A stretch of DNA of 36,259 bases from DASSFG01 sp035547915 (GTDB lineage Bacteria; Planctomycetota; Planctomycetia; Pirellulales; JAICIG01): contig DASZTS010000019.1 in assembly GCA_035547915.1 (NCBI GenBank), positions 1 through 36,259 of the forward strand. The letters run 5' to 3'. A program made the position numbers and the translations under genes. Shown piece after piece: positions 1-7,920 of the stretch; position 1 is the first letter of the stretch; each line of letters opens with the position of its first letter. The notes under the pieces are model-generated. The model saw only the letters and a list, made by a program, of their open reading frames with translations, had not been told where the DNA came from and made no database searches.

Positions 1-25
1 CTTGGCTACGCCAGTCTTTCACGAT

Positions 26-70
26 GATCCTCCCCGCCCCTCGGGGCCTTCTTCAAGGGGAGGATCTTTT
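26..70 (+). terminator. Rho-independent terminator-like hairpin at window start
   Basis: A perfect 10-bp inverted repeat (GATCCTCCCC at 26-35, GGGGAGGATC at 57-66) is followed at once by TTTT. A smaller GCCCC/GGGGC hairpin sits inside its left half. It probably ends a plus-strand gene lying left of the window. Confidence 0.6.
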
Positions 71-108
71 CATAACCACGCCGGAAACGGCAGAGCCTGT
101 GCAGTTCT

Positions 109-146
109 CACCGCCAGAGGCGGTGGATTAACTTTGATTTAGTTAA
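109..146. repeat. Two adjacent small hairpins in the 5' intergenic region
   Basis: CACCGCC/GGCGGTG (109-115 and 119-125, loop AGA) is followed by TTAACT/AGTTAA (128-133 and 141-146). The region 71-527 holds no convincing gene. These hairpins and the weak promoter below are all I can point to in it. Function unknown. Confidence 0.35.
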
Positions 147-411
147 GACGCGGTGGATAGGTGACATGCGAGTCGTTGTGCGTCCTGTTAGCCGATCGTT
201 AGCAATTAGCCGACCAGCGCACTCGGCTCGTCTCCGGGGAATTGACGAAAAAAATAACTTCCGCAAATGGCTGCATGATCATTGACGTCTTCTATGGGTG
301 TTCACATTGAGAACCGGTAAATTACTAGGCTAACTGTGTAGCCAGGCGAGCGCGGTGCGTGTCAGTCTGCTCTACACCGCGTGAGATCGGGCCGGATAGC
401 GAATCGGACAG

Positions 412-440
412 TTGACATCCTAGTCCTGTTTGCATGATAG
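412..440 (+). promoter_or_regulatory. Possible sigma70-type promoter
   Basis: A perfect -35 hexamer TTGACA (412-417) is followed after 17 nt by TGATAG (435-440), a poor -10. It lies about 90 bp upstream of the DUF1559 remnant and may be its old promoter. Only the -35 is strong. Confidence 0.2.
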
Positions 441-527
441 GGATGTCATCTTCATGTCATAGTGGTGATAGCGGACGACTATACACTCGTCAGACCGTTC
501 GCTAGCGCGGTACATCCATGCATTGGT

Positions 528-1063
528 GTGCGTCAGTTAAAACGACAAGTCCGCACAAAGGCGGGAATCGTCTTGGTCGAGTTGCTCGTGGTAATGGCCA
601 TTCTCTCTCTTGGCCGGCCTGCTGCTGCCCGCCGTGCAACAGGTCCGTCAAACTGCACGTCACACACAATGCATGAGCAACCGCAAGCAAATTAGGCTCG
701 CGCTAACCAATTACCACGACGTGCCTGGAGCGCTGTGTGGCTCTCGACATGTCACTTTGGGGCGAGATGGATCGCGTCGGTTGGGGATGGGCGCGGCTAG
801 GGATCGTGCCGTATCTTGAACTGCCAGATCTTGCCGCGGCGATCCGTTATGACCTGCCGATCAATGATACCAGGCATCGTTGTTCGCGGGCCGACGCCGA
901 TACCACGCCGAGTTTCTGCCCAAGTGGGACTTTTAGGGGCGGCCCTCGCGACTGTTGCGAAATCATCCAACTCACGGTGACGACACCACCCGCCGAAGCG
1001 TGGTATTGTGGTAGCGGCTGGCGGAAGGACGCTAGCCGTCGACCCAGACGGGTACTCTCTTGA
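528..1063 (+). pseudogene. DUF1559 (prepilin-like, planctomycete) pseudogene
   Basis: The reading frame shifts twice. The first segment (from about 528) holds the prepilin-like motif VLVELLVVMAIL. The second (about 610-730) continues the family pattern with LLLPAVQQVRQTAR, KQIRLALTNYHD. The third (about 737-1000) carries GWGWARLGIVPYLE and FCPSG, which match the middle of DUF1559 proteins. The family normally runs some 300 residues; the C-terminal half is missing here. DUF1559 proteins are very abundant, presumably surface-located planctomycete proteins with a type IV pilin-like N-terminus. The final frame ends in a TGA that overlaps the TTG start of the DUF1501 gene. The two shifts and the missing end make a functional product unlikely. 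Start is uncertain (GTG at 528 suggested by a basic segment before the motif). Confidence 0.75.
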
Positions 1064-2487
1064 TCCGCATCTTCACGACTCATGGCCCGGGTTGCACGTT
1101 CACTCGCCGCGAGTGGCTACGCATCGGCGGATGGGGCGGCACCGCCTGTCTGGCCGGGTTAACGAGCGGCGTCGGTGCCGGGCCGATGCTGGCCGGCTTC
1201 GGCAAGGCCAAGTCGATCATTTTCGTCTACGCCAGCGGCGGGCAGAGCCAGCTCGAGACGTGGGATCCCAAACCCGCTGCGCCGGAAATCGTCCGCGGCG
1301 AGTTCCGGGCAATCGCTACGTCGGTGCCCGGCGTCTTCGTCGGCGAGCACATGCCCCGACTGGCCGCGTTGGCAGACCGGTATACGATCGTGCGCAGTCT
1401 GTCGCACGACGACTTGGACCACGGCTCGGCCGGCTACTTGGCGCTGACGGGCCGGCCGCATCCACAGAAATCGTCAAACCCGCCGCCGCGCCCCACCGAT
1501 GAACCGACGCTCGGCGCGGTGCTGAAGAGGGTGCGGCCGACGCGCGCGTTCCCCTATGAAGCGGTCCACGTGAACGGGCCGGCGCTCGTTCCGTTCGAGA
1601 TCGGCCCAGGACAGGACGGCGGTTTCTTGGGACGGCAGTACGAGCCGCTCGTGCTAGGCGATGTCAGCGGCGGTGCCGAAGCCGTGCCCGACTTGGCGCC
1701 ACACGTCGACCTGCCCGTCGAGCGGTTAGCCGCTCGCCAAGACTTGCGCAGGGCCGTCGAACGAGCCTGTATTGGCGCCGCAGCGTCGTCGGCCCGTGCC
1801 GAATGCACGGAAATGGACCAACTCTACCGACAGGCGTTCGAAGTGCTAGCCTCACCACGTTGCCGTCAAGCGTTCGACCTGGCGGCCGAGTCGGAGTCGC
1901 TGCGCGATCGCTATGGCCGCAACCGATCGGGCCAGGCCTGTCTGCTCGCTCGTCGGCTGGTCGAAGCAGGTGTGCCTCTCATCACCGTGATGTGCAACCA
2001 CAGTAACCGCGGCCAGGACCGCGACGCGAACGATACCGATGCCTACGGCTGGGACACGCATAACGACAATTTCGAGGCCCTGCGTGTCCATTTGCTGCCG
2101 CGTTTCGACCAGGCCCTCTCGGCACTCATCGAAGACTTGGACGCGCGTGGCCTGCTCGACCAGACGCTGGTTGTGTGCATGGGCGAGTTCGGCCGGGCAC
2201 CACAGGTCGCGTTAGAGCCGAAGTTCGCCGGACGCACGCCCGGCCGTAAGCATTGGGCCGGCGTCTATTCGGCCATGCTGGCCGGGGCCGGCGTGGCACG
2301 GGGCGGAGCGTTCGGCGGTTCCGACCGTTTCGCGGGGGAGCCGGTCCGCGATCGCGTCAGTCCGTGGGACGTCGCGGCCACCATGTTCTGGGCGCTCGGC
2401 ATCGACCCGTCGACAGAATACCACGACCTGGAAGGCCGACCTCGTACTGTATCGATGGGCCGGCCCATCACGGGCCTCTTCGCCTGA
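1060..2487 (+). CDS. DUF1501 domain-containing protein
   Basis: 475 residues. The N-terminus has a twin-arginine-like motif (TRREWLRIGGWG) and a hydrophobic stretch, so export by Tat is likely. Family landmarks seen are GGQSQLETWDPKP, RDRYGRN, ARRLVEAGVPLITV, a WDTHNDNF segment and a CMGEFGRAPQ segment near the C-terminus. DUF1501 proteins belong to the alkaline phosphatase/sulfatase-like fold group and are expanded in planctomycetes; they usually sit next to DUF1549/DUF1553 cytochrome-type genes, absent here. Their substrate is unknown. TTG at 1060 is the only plausible start in the open frame (in-frame stop at 1033, no ATG or GTG before the Tat motif). A ribosome site is hardly visible, and the start overlaps the stop of the upstream pseudogene. 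Confidence 0.88.
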   Translation: MIRIFTTHGPGCTFTRREWLRIGGWGGTACLAGLTSGVGAGPMLAGFGKAKSIIFVYASGGQSQLETWDPKPAAPEIVRGEFRAIATSVPGVFVGEHMPRLAALADRYTIVRSLSHDDLDHGSAGYLALTGRPHPQKSSNPPPRPTDEPTLGAVLKRVRPTRAFPYEAVHVNGPALVPFEIGPGQDGGFLGRQYEPLVLGDVSGGAEAVPDLAPHVDLPVERLAARQDLRRAVERACIGAAASSARAECTEMDQLYRQAFEVLASPRCRQAFDLAAESESLRDRYGRNRSGQACLLARRLVEAGVPLITVMCNHSNRGQDRDANDTDAYGWDTHNDNFEALRVHLLPRFDQALSALIEDLDARGLLDQTLVVCMGEFGRAPQVALEPKFAGRTPGRKHWAGVYSAMLAGAGVARGGAFGGSDRFAGEPVRDRVSPWDVAATMFWALGIDPSTEYHDLEGRPRTVSMGRPITGLFA

Positions 2488-2626
2488 TTCGCGCAGCCCG
2501 CGAGCGCGAAACTCATGCGGCTCTAGGCTTGGCCTAACGTCGCCCTCACGGCCTTGAGCTACAGTGCCGCACCAGTGGCAGATGGCAGCCACGCGTAACT
2601 TACCTGGATAGGCGAGGATGGGTTAC

Positions 2627-2851
2627 ATGGACGAAGTTCGAAGCATGGAAGAACGGATCGTCACGAAGATGCCGCACATTCCGACCCCTGCGGAAATCGT
2701 CGCCTGCTGTGCCAGGATCCGCGCCAGTTGGAGTCACCGCACGTTTCGCCTGCGAGCCGGCCTGCCGCCGGTCGGCCGCTCTGTGGAGATGTGTGAGTTA
2801 GGCTTCACTCAAGGCGTCAGGCGGCGGACATCCACGGTCGAGATCGACTGA
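2627..2851 (+). CDS. Small conserved hypothetical protein
   Basis: 74 residues. The middle (HIPTPAEIVACCARIRASWS) resembles short planctomycete proteins containing an IRxxWS motif followed by basic residues, a similarity recalled and not tested. No signal peptide or membrane segment. An ATG lies at 2618, but the Shine-Dalgarno-like AGGCGAGG (2610-2617) abuts it directly; the in-frame ATG at 2627 has the right spacing of 9 nt, so I use that. Function unknown. Confidence 0.5.
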   Translation: MDEVRSMEERIVTKMPHIPTPAEIVACCARIRASWSHRTFRLRAGLPPVGRSVEMCELGFTQGVRRRTSTVEID

Positions 2852-2869
2852 CGAGTTCGACGGATTCGT

Positions 2870-2996
2870 CTCAGCCGTTTACCTGTTCCTTTTCTCGGCC
2901 CCGGCAGCGACGGGCCAACTCTCGATCCGTTCTCGGCGATTCTCACGGCGGCGCGTTCCGCTGACTTTCTTTGCTGAGTTTTGTCAGCCGCTCTGA
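2870..2996 (-). repeat. Possible divergent copy (E) of the dispersed ~100-nt repeat
   Basis: Its right end (2978-2996) shares a 19-nt identical string, GTTTTGTCAGCCGCTCTGA, with the clear copy at 31598-31697. The interior matches only in patches. It lies 3' of the small gene ending at 2851. It could be a remnant or a rearranged copy. Confidence 0.4.
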
Positions 2997-3150
2997 AGCA
3001 AACCGCGAGCGGCCGGGCACGTGCTTGGCCCTCTTTTCTTGCGCCGCGCCCCTGGCCGCGCACGGCCTGAGTCGACTGCGCCGACGGCCCAGGCACCATT
3101 CGCGGCAGCAGACGCAACTGTGGCACAAAGCTTGCTAGGAGGCGATTGCC

Positions 3151-3255
3151 ATGGAAATTCAATCAAGGATCCCGATCCGGGTGCGGAGGATGAACGCACG
3201 GGAGCCGATTTGTCCTCCGACCGCGCGGGGCCTGTGGAAGCGAATGCGGGGATGA
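3151..3255 (+). CDS. Short basic leader ORF upstream of response regulator
   Basis: 34 codons starting at ATG 3151 behind a full AGGAGG (3137-3142, 8-nt spacing), the strongest ribosome site in this area. The stop (TGA 3253-3255) falls 10 nt before the response regulator start, in another frame. The peptide is Arg-rich (RIPIRVRRMNARE) with no recognisable domain. It may couple or attenuate translation of the downstream gene, or the site may be left from an older start of that gene. Function is inferred only from position. Confidence 0.4.
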   Translation: MEIQSRIPIRVRRMNAREPICPPTARGLWKRMRG

Positions 3256-3265
3256 TCGACAACGG

Positions 3266-3859
3266 ATGGATGGACAGGTTTGGCTGGTGGGCTGCGATGA
3301 AGAAACCAAGAGTGCTCTGGCCACGGAGCTGCGCCAACGAGGAGCCGTAGTGCTGGCCATCGATGCGGCCGATAGTTCCCTGGCTGATCTCTTTGATAAG
3401 GCCGGCCTCCACGGGGGCTGCGTGGTCTTGGATGCCGCATCCCCGGCACTCGATCCTTTGACGTTCGTGAACCGGTTGATATCCAAGTCTCCGTCGGCCC
3501 GATGCGTGGCGCTGGTCGAAGGTGGCGACTTTGCCCGGGCCGTCTCCCTGATGAAAGCCGGTGTGGTCGACGTCGTGGAAAAATCCTATCCAGCGGCTGT
3601 GCTGGCGGAGGCCATCCAGAAAGACGTCTCGGCACTCGCCGGCGATGGGCCGTGGACGGCGGACGACGGCCAGCTATCCGACATCGAAATGCGGCTGGTG
3701 CACCTGACGGTCGCCGGCACCAGCAATCCGCAGATCGCGAAGGAACTCGGCATTAGCCTCCGCACGGTGGCCGTTCGCCGAGCCAAGATCATGCAGAGGG
3801 TCGGAGCTAAACACCGAGCCGACCTGATTCGGATCGCCGTCGAGTCAGGGTGGTGCTAA
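3266..3859 (+). CDS. NarL/FixJ-type response regulator
   Basis: 197 residues: a receiver domain (about 1-120) and a LuxR-type helix-turn-helix (about 135-190; IAKELGISLRTVAVRRAKIMQRVG). Receiver landmarks are the acidic pair D11/E12, phospho-acceptor D56 in VVLDAAS and K106 in VEKSYP. The usual Thr/Ser of FixJ proteins (ITGHGD) is replaced in ALVEGGD, so phosphorylation switching may be altered. It should act as a DNA-binding transcription regulator. No sensor kinase gene lies beside it (orphan). Its own ribosome site is weak (GGGGA at 3248-3252). Confidence 0.85.
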   Translation: MDGQVWLVGCDEETKSALATELRQRGAVVLAIDAADSSLADLFDKAGLHGGCVVLDAASPALDPLTFVNRLISKSPSARCVALVEGGDFARAVSLMKAGVVDVVEKSYPAAVLAEAIQKDVSALAGDGPWTADDGQLSDIEMRLVHLTVAGTSNPQIAKELGISLRTVAVRRAKIMQRVGAKHRADLIRIAVESGWC

Positions 3860-3907
3860 CCGCCGAGACAAAACTTGCCCGAACTTCGCGCGACGCCGAT
3901 AATGCAA

Positions 3908-3940
3908 CGAAGGACCGTTCGGCCCTTCGCATCAAATCTT
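3908..3940 (+). terminator. Hairpin 3' of the response regulator, possible terminator
   Basis: CGAAGG (3908-3913) pairs with CCTTCG (3924-3929), and the stem continues inward with CCG/CGG around a TT turn after one A-C mismatch. A weak T-run (ATCTTTTC) follows. It is 49 bp after the response regulator stop. Confidence 0.4.
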
Positions 3941-4093
3941 TTCGGTCGTTCTGGCTGTTTTTCCTGTCTTGTCGGCGTGCATTCGGTTGGCGGTTGTCCA
4001 TTCAGGCCCCCTACCGGCCTGCCAACATTGCTAACATTGTTCTTTCGTGACCGCCCGACCGGTGCTCCGACGAGCAACCGTGTGAGGTGATGT

Positions 4094-5857
4094 ATGCACG
4101 AAGAGTCGTCTGGTCATCCGTTCCAGCCACCCGCGGACTCGCCTTTCGCCGGCCACGCGCCCGCCGGCGCCCCAGATTTTGCCAGGTTTCTGTACAACCA
4201 CAATCCGTTCTATGTGATCAGCGCCGCGCTCGTGCTCTATGGATTGCGTGTGTCGTTCCTGGGCGGCGATGCCTTTCAGACGCGGGCCCTGATCCTCGGC
4301 CTGATGTCCTTCGCGCTGCTCCTATCGGGTACGGCCTGGCTGATCATCCGCTTGGGCAGCGTTTGGAATGACGCACGGACGATCCTGCTCATCATCGTAC
4401 TCTTGTTCGTGGCCATCTCGGTGGCATGCGACCTATCGCTGGCCGGCTTCGATGCCGGTAGCGCGCGAGACCTGCAAACCGGGATCGAGAACTTCGTGGG
4501 CAGTTACCTGTTCGCCCTGTTCGTCAGCGAAGGGTTGCTCTACGCGTTGGGCATCCGCCTGCGCGGCTGGCTCCGCTTGTCGTATCACCTGTTCCTCGCC
4601 CTATTCTTCCTCTATCCGCTGGCGATCGTGCCCGTACTCGTACACTCATGGGACCGGCTGCTGCCGTGGACCTTGCTGGGATTCTCGCTGGCTGCATCGC
4701 TCGCCATCTTGGCCTTGTTGCCCGTCATGCACCGGGGCGCCAGCTACGTCGAGCACAACGGCACCCCTTGGCGCTGGCCACTCTTTCCCTGGTCGCTGTT
4801 TGTGATTCTGGGAGTCGCCGCCGGACTGCGGCACTACTATCTATGCCTGTCGTTTCACGCCGTGCCGGGGCTGGATAGCCTCTTTCGGCCCTATTTCCTG
4901 GTGCCGCCCTTGTTGGCCGTCAACCTGCTGCTGCTCGAAGCAGCCGTCGTCACGCGCCGACGGCGAGTTCGCATCTTGGCGCTGGCCATGCCGCTGGGGC
5001 TGCTCGCGCTGGCCGCCTGCCGACCGGCGGACACTTTCTGGCAAAAACTGTTCTTTCGCGAGTTTTACACGGTGCTCGGCGGCGAACCGGTGTACCTCAC
5101 GCTCACCGCGTGCATCGCGTTCTATGCACTGGCCGCCGTGCGGCGTTTGGCCGGTGCGATCGATTGGCTGGGTGTCTCCGTGGCTGCCCTATCGATGATT
5201 CGGCCGCTCGCGCAATTGAGCGACCCGGCCCATCCGAATCCGTGGCCGATCGTCGCCTGCGCCCTCATCGTGCTCATTCCCACGCTGACGCGCCGCAGCA
5301 CGGCCAGATGGTTCGTCGCCGCCGGCCTCGTGCTGGCCGCTTTCACCAGCGAATACCGACAAAGCTGGCTCGAGGAAGGGATGGGCGCCGTCCCTTGGCA
5401 CCTCCTGCTAGTTGTGGTACTCGTTCTGGGCAGTTCGCCGCGCGATTGGTTCGCCAAAACACTGCAGGAACTCGGCAGCGTGATGCTCTGCGTATCGGCG
5501 ATTGCCTGGTCGGCGTGGCTTCCCGAGTTGGAGCGCCGCGCGGGTGATTGGCCCCACGGTTCTCTCCTGGCGTTCGGCTACCCGCTGGCGACGGCCGGGC
5601 TGGCATTCGCGTACGGCCGAGCGGTCGGCAATAAGCGTTATTTTGCCGCGGCCGGTGTCGATGTCGTTCTGTTCGGCGGCGTGGCGGGGCAACGCGCCTA
5701 CGTGCTGTTACGGCCCCTCCTGGCCGGTCTCGATTATCTGCTGTTGGGCGCCGGCTCTTTCGCGCTGGCTGCGTTGATGAGCCTATTCAAGACGGGCGCG
5801 CCGCAACGCTGGTGGACCAAGTACAAGGCCGGCCGCACCAAGGACCAACTGGTGTAA
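4094..5857 (+). CDS. Large multi-spanning membrane protein of unknown function
   Basis: 587 residues with a cytoplasmic-looking, Pro-rich N-terminus (about 1-40) followed by many hydrophobic segments, roughly 14-16 by eye (for example ILLIIVLLFVAISVA and ALLLSGTAWLIIRLG). No enzymatic motif or soluble domain is recognisable. The start at ATG 4094 is preceded by GAGGTGAT, complementary to the extended 16S tail. The gene is monocistronic, with convergent minus-strand genes downstream. It could be a transporter-like or scaffold protein, but I have no basis for choosing. Confidence 0.75.
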   Translation: MHEESSGHPFQPPADSPFAGHAPAGAPDFARFLYNHNPFYVISAALVLYGLRVSFLGGDAFQTRALILGLMSFALLLSGTAWLIIRLGSVWNDARTILLIIVLLFVAISVACDLSLAGFDAGSARDLQTGIENFVGSYLFALFVSEGLLYALGIRLRGWLRLSYHLFLALFFLYPLAIVPVLVHSWDRLLPWTLLGFSLAASLAILALLPVMHRGASYVEHNGTPWRWPLFPWSLFVILGVAAGLRHYYLCLSFHAVPGLDSLFRPYFLVPPLLAVNLLLLEAAVVTRRRRVRILALAMPLGLLALAACRPADTFWQKLFFREFYTVLGGEPVYLTLTACIAFYALAAVRRLAGAIDWLGVSVAALSMIRPLAQLSDPAHPNPWPIVACALIVLIPTLTRRSTARWFVAAGLVLAAFTSEYRQSWLEEGMGAVPWHLLLVVVLVLGSSPRDWFAKTLQELGSVMLCVSAIAWSAWLPELERRAGDWPHGSLLAFGYPLATAGLAFAYGRAVGNKRYFAAAGVDVVLFGGVAGQRAYVLLRPLLAGLDYLLLGAGSFALAALMSLFKTGAPQRWWTKYKAGRTKDQLV

Positions 5858-5924
5858 CGATCGCGCGCAAGGGGGGTATCGGCCGGGCCGCGCTGAGAGC
5901 GAGCCGGGTAGCATCGCCGCGATT

Positions 5925-6791
5925 TCAGCCGCCGGCCGCTTGCTGGAGGTGGACGTAGACCGCCGCTTCGACGGTGGCGATCACGTTTTGTAATGCGTGC
6001 ATTGCCATCGTGAGGAACACCGATCCCGTGCGGATTCTTGCGGCGCCCAGTAGCAACCCACCCAGGAAAATCCCGCCGATTTGAAAAGCGTCGTATTGGA
6101 CGTGGATTGCCGACCAAACGAGCGAGGTGAGCAAGATCGCGCCCCACGGACCTAGCCGCGTGTAGCGAAACCCTTCGAGCATGAATCCGCGAAAGAAAAC
6201 TTCTTCGAACAGGGGCGCCGCGACGACGAGGGCGATCCACAACACGGGCAGGACGACCGCCGACTCGTAGGCATTCGCCACGAATTCGGGCACGACCGGC
6301 CGGCCGACCACATAGGTCAATCCATCGCACACCGCGACATAGACCACCGTGGCACCGAGCCAGGTCAAACCCTGACGGACCGAGAAGGTTCGCAATCCCA
6401 GGTATCCGCGCAGGGTAGCCCCGCGCTTCAGCTTGGCGAAGAGCGCGACGAGTGCCGCGCAGGGTGGCATGGAAACCAGCGTCGCGATCGAGATCAGGAG
6501 TCCGTTCGAGGTGAGCGACTCGGCATCGGCAAGGTCGAAAGCCTGGCCGCTCACGCCAATGTGGACGACCATGAACAAGATCGCCGCCACCGTCTGTAAG
6601 ATCAAGAACGTGCCGAGCACCACCAGGCTGAAACCCGTCGTGGCCCAAAAGCCCCAGCGAGGCTCCGGCCGCTCTGACGGCTCGATTGTATTTGCATTGG
6701 TCGAGACGAACGGCTCGGTTTTGTCTCCCAGGTCGCCTTGCCGCGGTGCGGTCGGCTGATATGCGGCTGGAATTGGATCGCGGGATGACAT
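5925..6791 (-). CDS. CPBP family intramembrane glutamic endopeptidase
   Basis: 288 residues. A soluble, Pro-rich N-terminus (about 1-45) precedes about eight hydrophobic segments. The CPBP (CAAX protease/bacteriocin-processing, Abi) signature is present: EEVFFRG (E196, E197, R201), a second-motif His in SAIHVQ (about H230) and a last-motif His in MAMHALQN (about H265). Such proteins are membrane-embedded proteases; substrates are usually unknown. The upstream peroxidase stop overlaps an ATG at 6809 (ATGA), but that ATG has no ribosome site; GAAGGA precedes ATG 6791 at about 10 nt, so I use 6791. It is the last gene of the selenoprotein-peroxidase operon. Confidence 0.88.
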   Translation of the reverse strand: MSSRDPIPAAYQPTAPRQGDLGDKTEPFVSTNANTIEPSERPEPRWGFWATTGFSLVVLGTFLILQTVAAILFMVVHIGVSGQAFDLADAESLTSNGLLISIATLVSMPPCAALVALFAKLKRGATLRGYLGLRTFSVRQGLTWLGATVVYVAVCDGLTYVVGRPVVPEFVANAYESAVVLPVLWIALVVAAPLFEEVFFRGFMLEGFRYTRLGPWGAILLTSLVWSAIHVQYDAFQIGGIFLGGLLLGAARIRTGSVFLTMAMHALQNVIATVEAAVYVHLQQAAGG

Positions 6792-6805
6792 GGGTGGGCG
6801 TTCCT

Positions 6806-7903
6806 TCATTCAGGGGCTGACCCGTCGTGCCGATCGAAGAGCGATGGCTCGCCGTCGAGCGCTTGCAGAAACGCAACCAAGTGGTCGATTTCTTCGGGTG
6901 AAAGGCCGAGCGGCTTGATGGCCAGATCGAGGTGCGGATTAGCCGTCGTGCCTTGATTGTAATATCGGACAACGTCGCGCAGCGTCGCCAGGCTGCCGTC
7001 GTGCATATAGGGGGCCGTACGTGAAATGTCGCGCAGGCCGGGAGTCTTAAACCGGCCTCGATCCGCTTCATCGCGACTGACCGCGTATCGTCCTGGGTCT
7101 GGTTCTGCTTGCAAGGCGGCGACGCCCGTGTTGTGAAAGGCTTCGTCGCTATAGTTGGCACCGCGATGGCAACGCCAACACTGAGCGCGGCTTTCGAACA
7201 GCCAAAGTCCCTTGCGCTCGTTTGCCGTCAACGCCCCGGCGTCGCCCGCTTGGAATCGATCGACGCGGCTATCGCCCGAGAGCAATACACGTTCGAAGGC
7301 GGCCAGCGCTCGTCCTACGTTTTGGGAGGTCACGCCGTCGGTATAGGTGGCGGAAAACGCTTCTCGGTACACGGTATTGGCGGCGACCCGACCGACGGCA
7401 TCGCTGAGCGAGCCGCCGAGTTCCAGCGGATTGGCGATCGGCTCGAGCGCCTGTTCTTCGAGCGTCGCGGTCCGTCCGTCCCAGAAGAACGATGTGCCGT
7501 TGGCCCGATTGAGGAGCGAAGGAGCGTTGCGTTTTCCTCTGCGACCGTGGATGCCGACGCTCCGGGGCTCGGCGCTGGCGAAACCGTGGGCAGGGTCGTG
7601 GCAACTCGCACAGGCCACCGTTCCATCCGCCGACAAGATCGGATCGAAGAAGAGCTTGCGCCCCAGACGAACGCGTTCGGGTGTCAAACGGTTGTCGTCG
7701 GGCGCGGGCGTCCGATCGGGCAGACCGAGTGGCAAGACATCAAGCGAGAGTTCGGCGATGAGCGTATCGCGGGGCAAAGTCGGTGTGACGAACCGATCTT
7801 CGCCCCGCGATGCAACGCCGATTCCCGCAACCAATCCGAGACAAGCCGCCCAACAAGGCCGGCACAACCGGCGGCGGGATGGACATGGTGGCAAGCTCGT
7901 CAT
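6806..7903 (-). CDS. Di-heme cytochrome c peroxidase (CcpA/MauG family)
   Basis: 365 residues with an N-terminal export signal (hydrophobic around 17-32). Two c-type heme sites are visible: CASCH (98-102) and CWRCH (242-246). Family landmarks include LGRKLFFDPILS, FFWDGR, and the C-terminal FKTPGLRDISRTAPYMHDG. The enzyme reduces periplasmic hydrogen peroxide, or acts like MauG in other oxidations. The start is 17 nt after the stop of the upstream thioredoxin-like gene, so the two are likely cotranscribed. The ribosome site is poor. Heme c attachment needs cytochrome maturation genes, not present here. Confidence 0.93.
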   Translation of the reverse strand: MTSLPPCPSRRRLCRPCWAACLGLVAGIGVASRGEDRFVTPTLPRDTLIAELSLDVLPLGLPDRTPAPDDNRLTPERVRLGRKLFFDPILSADGTVACASCHDPAHGFASAEPRSVGIHGRRGKRNAPSLLNRANGTSFFWDGRTATLEEQALEPIANPLELGGSLSDAVGRVAANTVYREAFSATYTDGVTSQNVGRALAAFERVLLSGDSRVDRFQAGDAGALTANERKGLWLFESRAQCWRCHRGANYSDEAFHNTGVAALQAEPDPGRYAVSRDEADRGRFKTPGLRDISRTAPYMHDGSLATLRDVVRYYNQGTTANPHLDLAIKPLGLSPEEIDHLVAFLQALDGEPSLFDRHDGSAPE

Positions 7904-7920
7904 TTCGGCACCGAACTCGA

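Noticed and set aside
3021..3350. 109-aa plus-strand ORF overlapping the response regulator start
   Set aside because: No ribosome site, Arg/Pro-rich composition typical of GC-rich non-coding frames, and it overlaps both the leader ORF and the regulator, which are better supported.
4030..4041. GCTAACATTGTT also present at 34022-34033
   Set aside because: A 12-nt match between two distant sites with no wider similarity; likely chance.
5734..7161. 475-aa minus-strand ORF across the protease and peroxidase genes
   Set aside because: It lies in another frame over two genes with clear family motifs and has low-complexity Arg/Pro composition.
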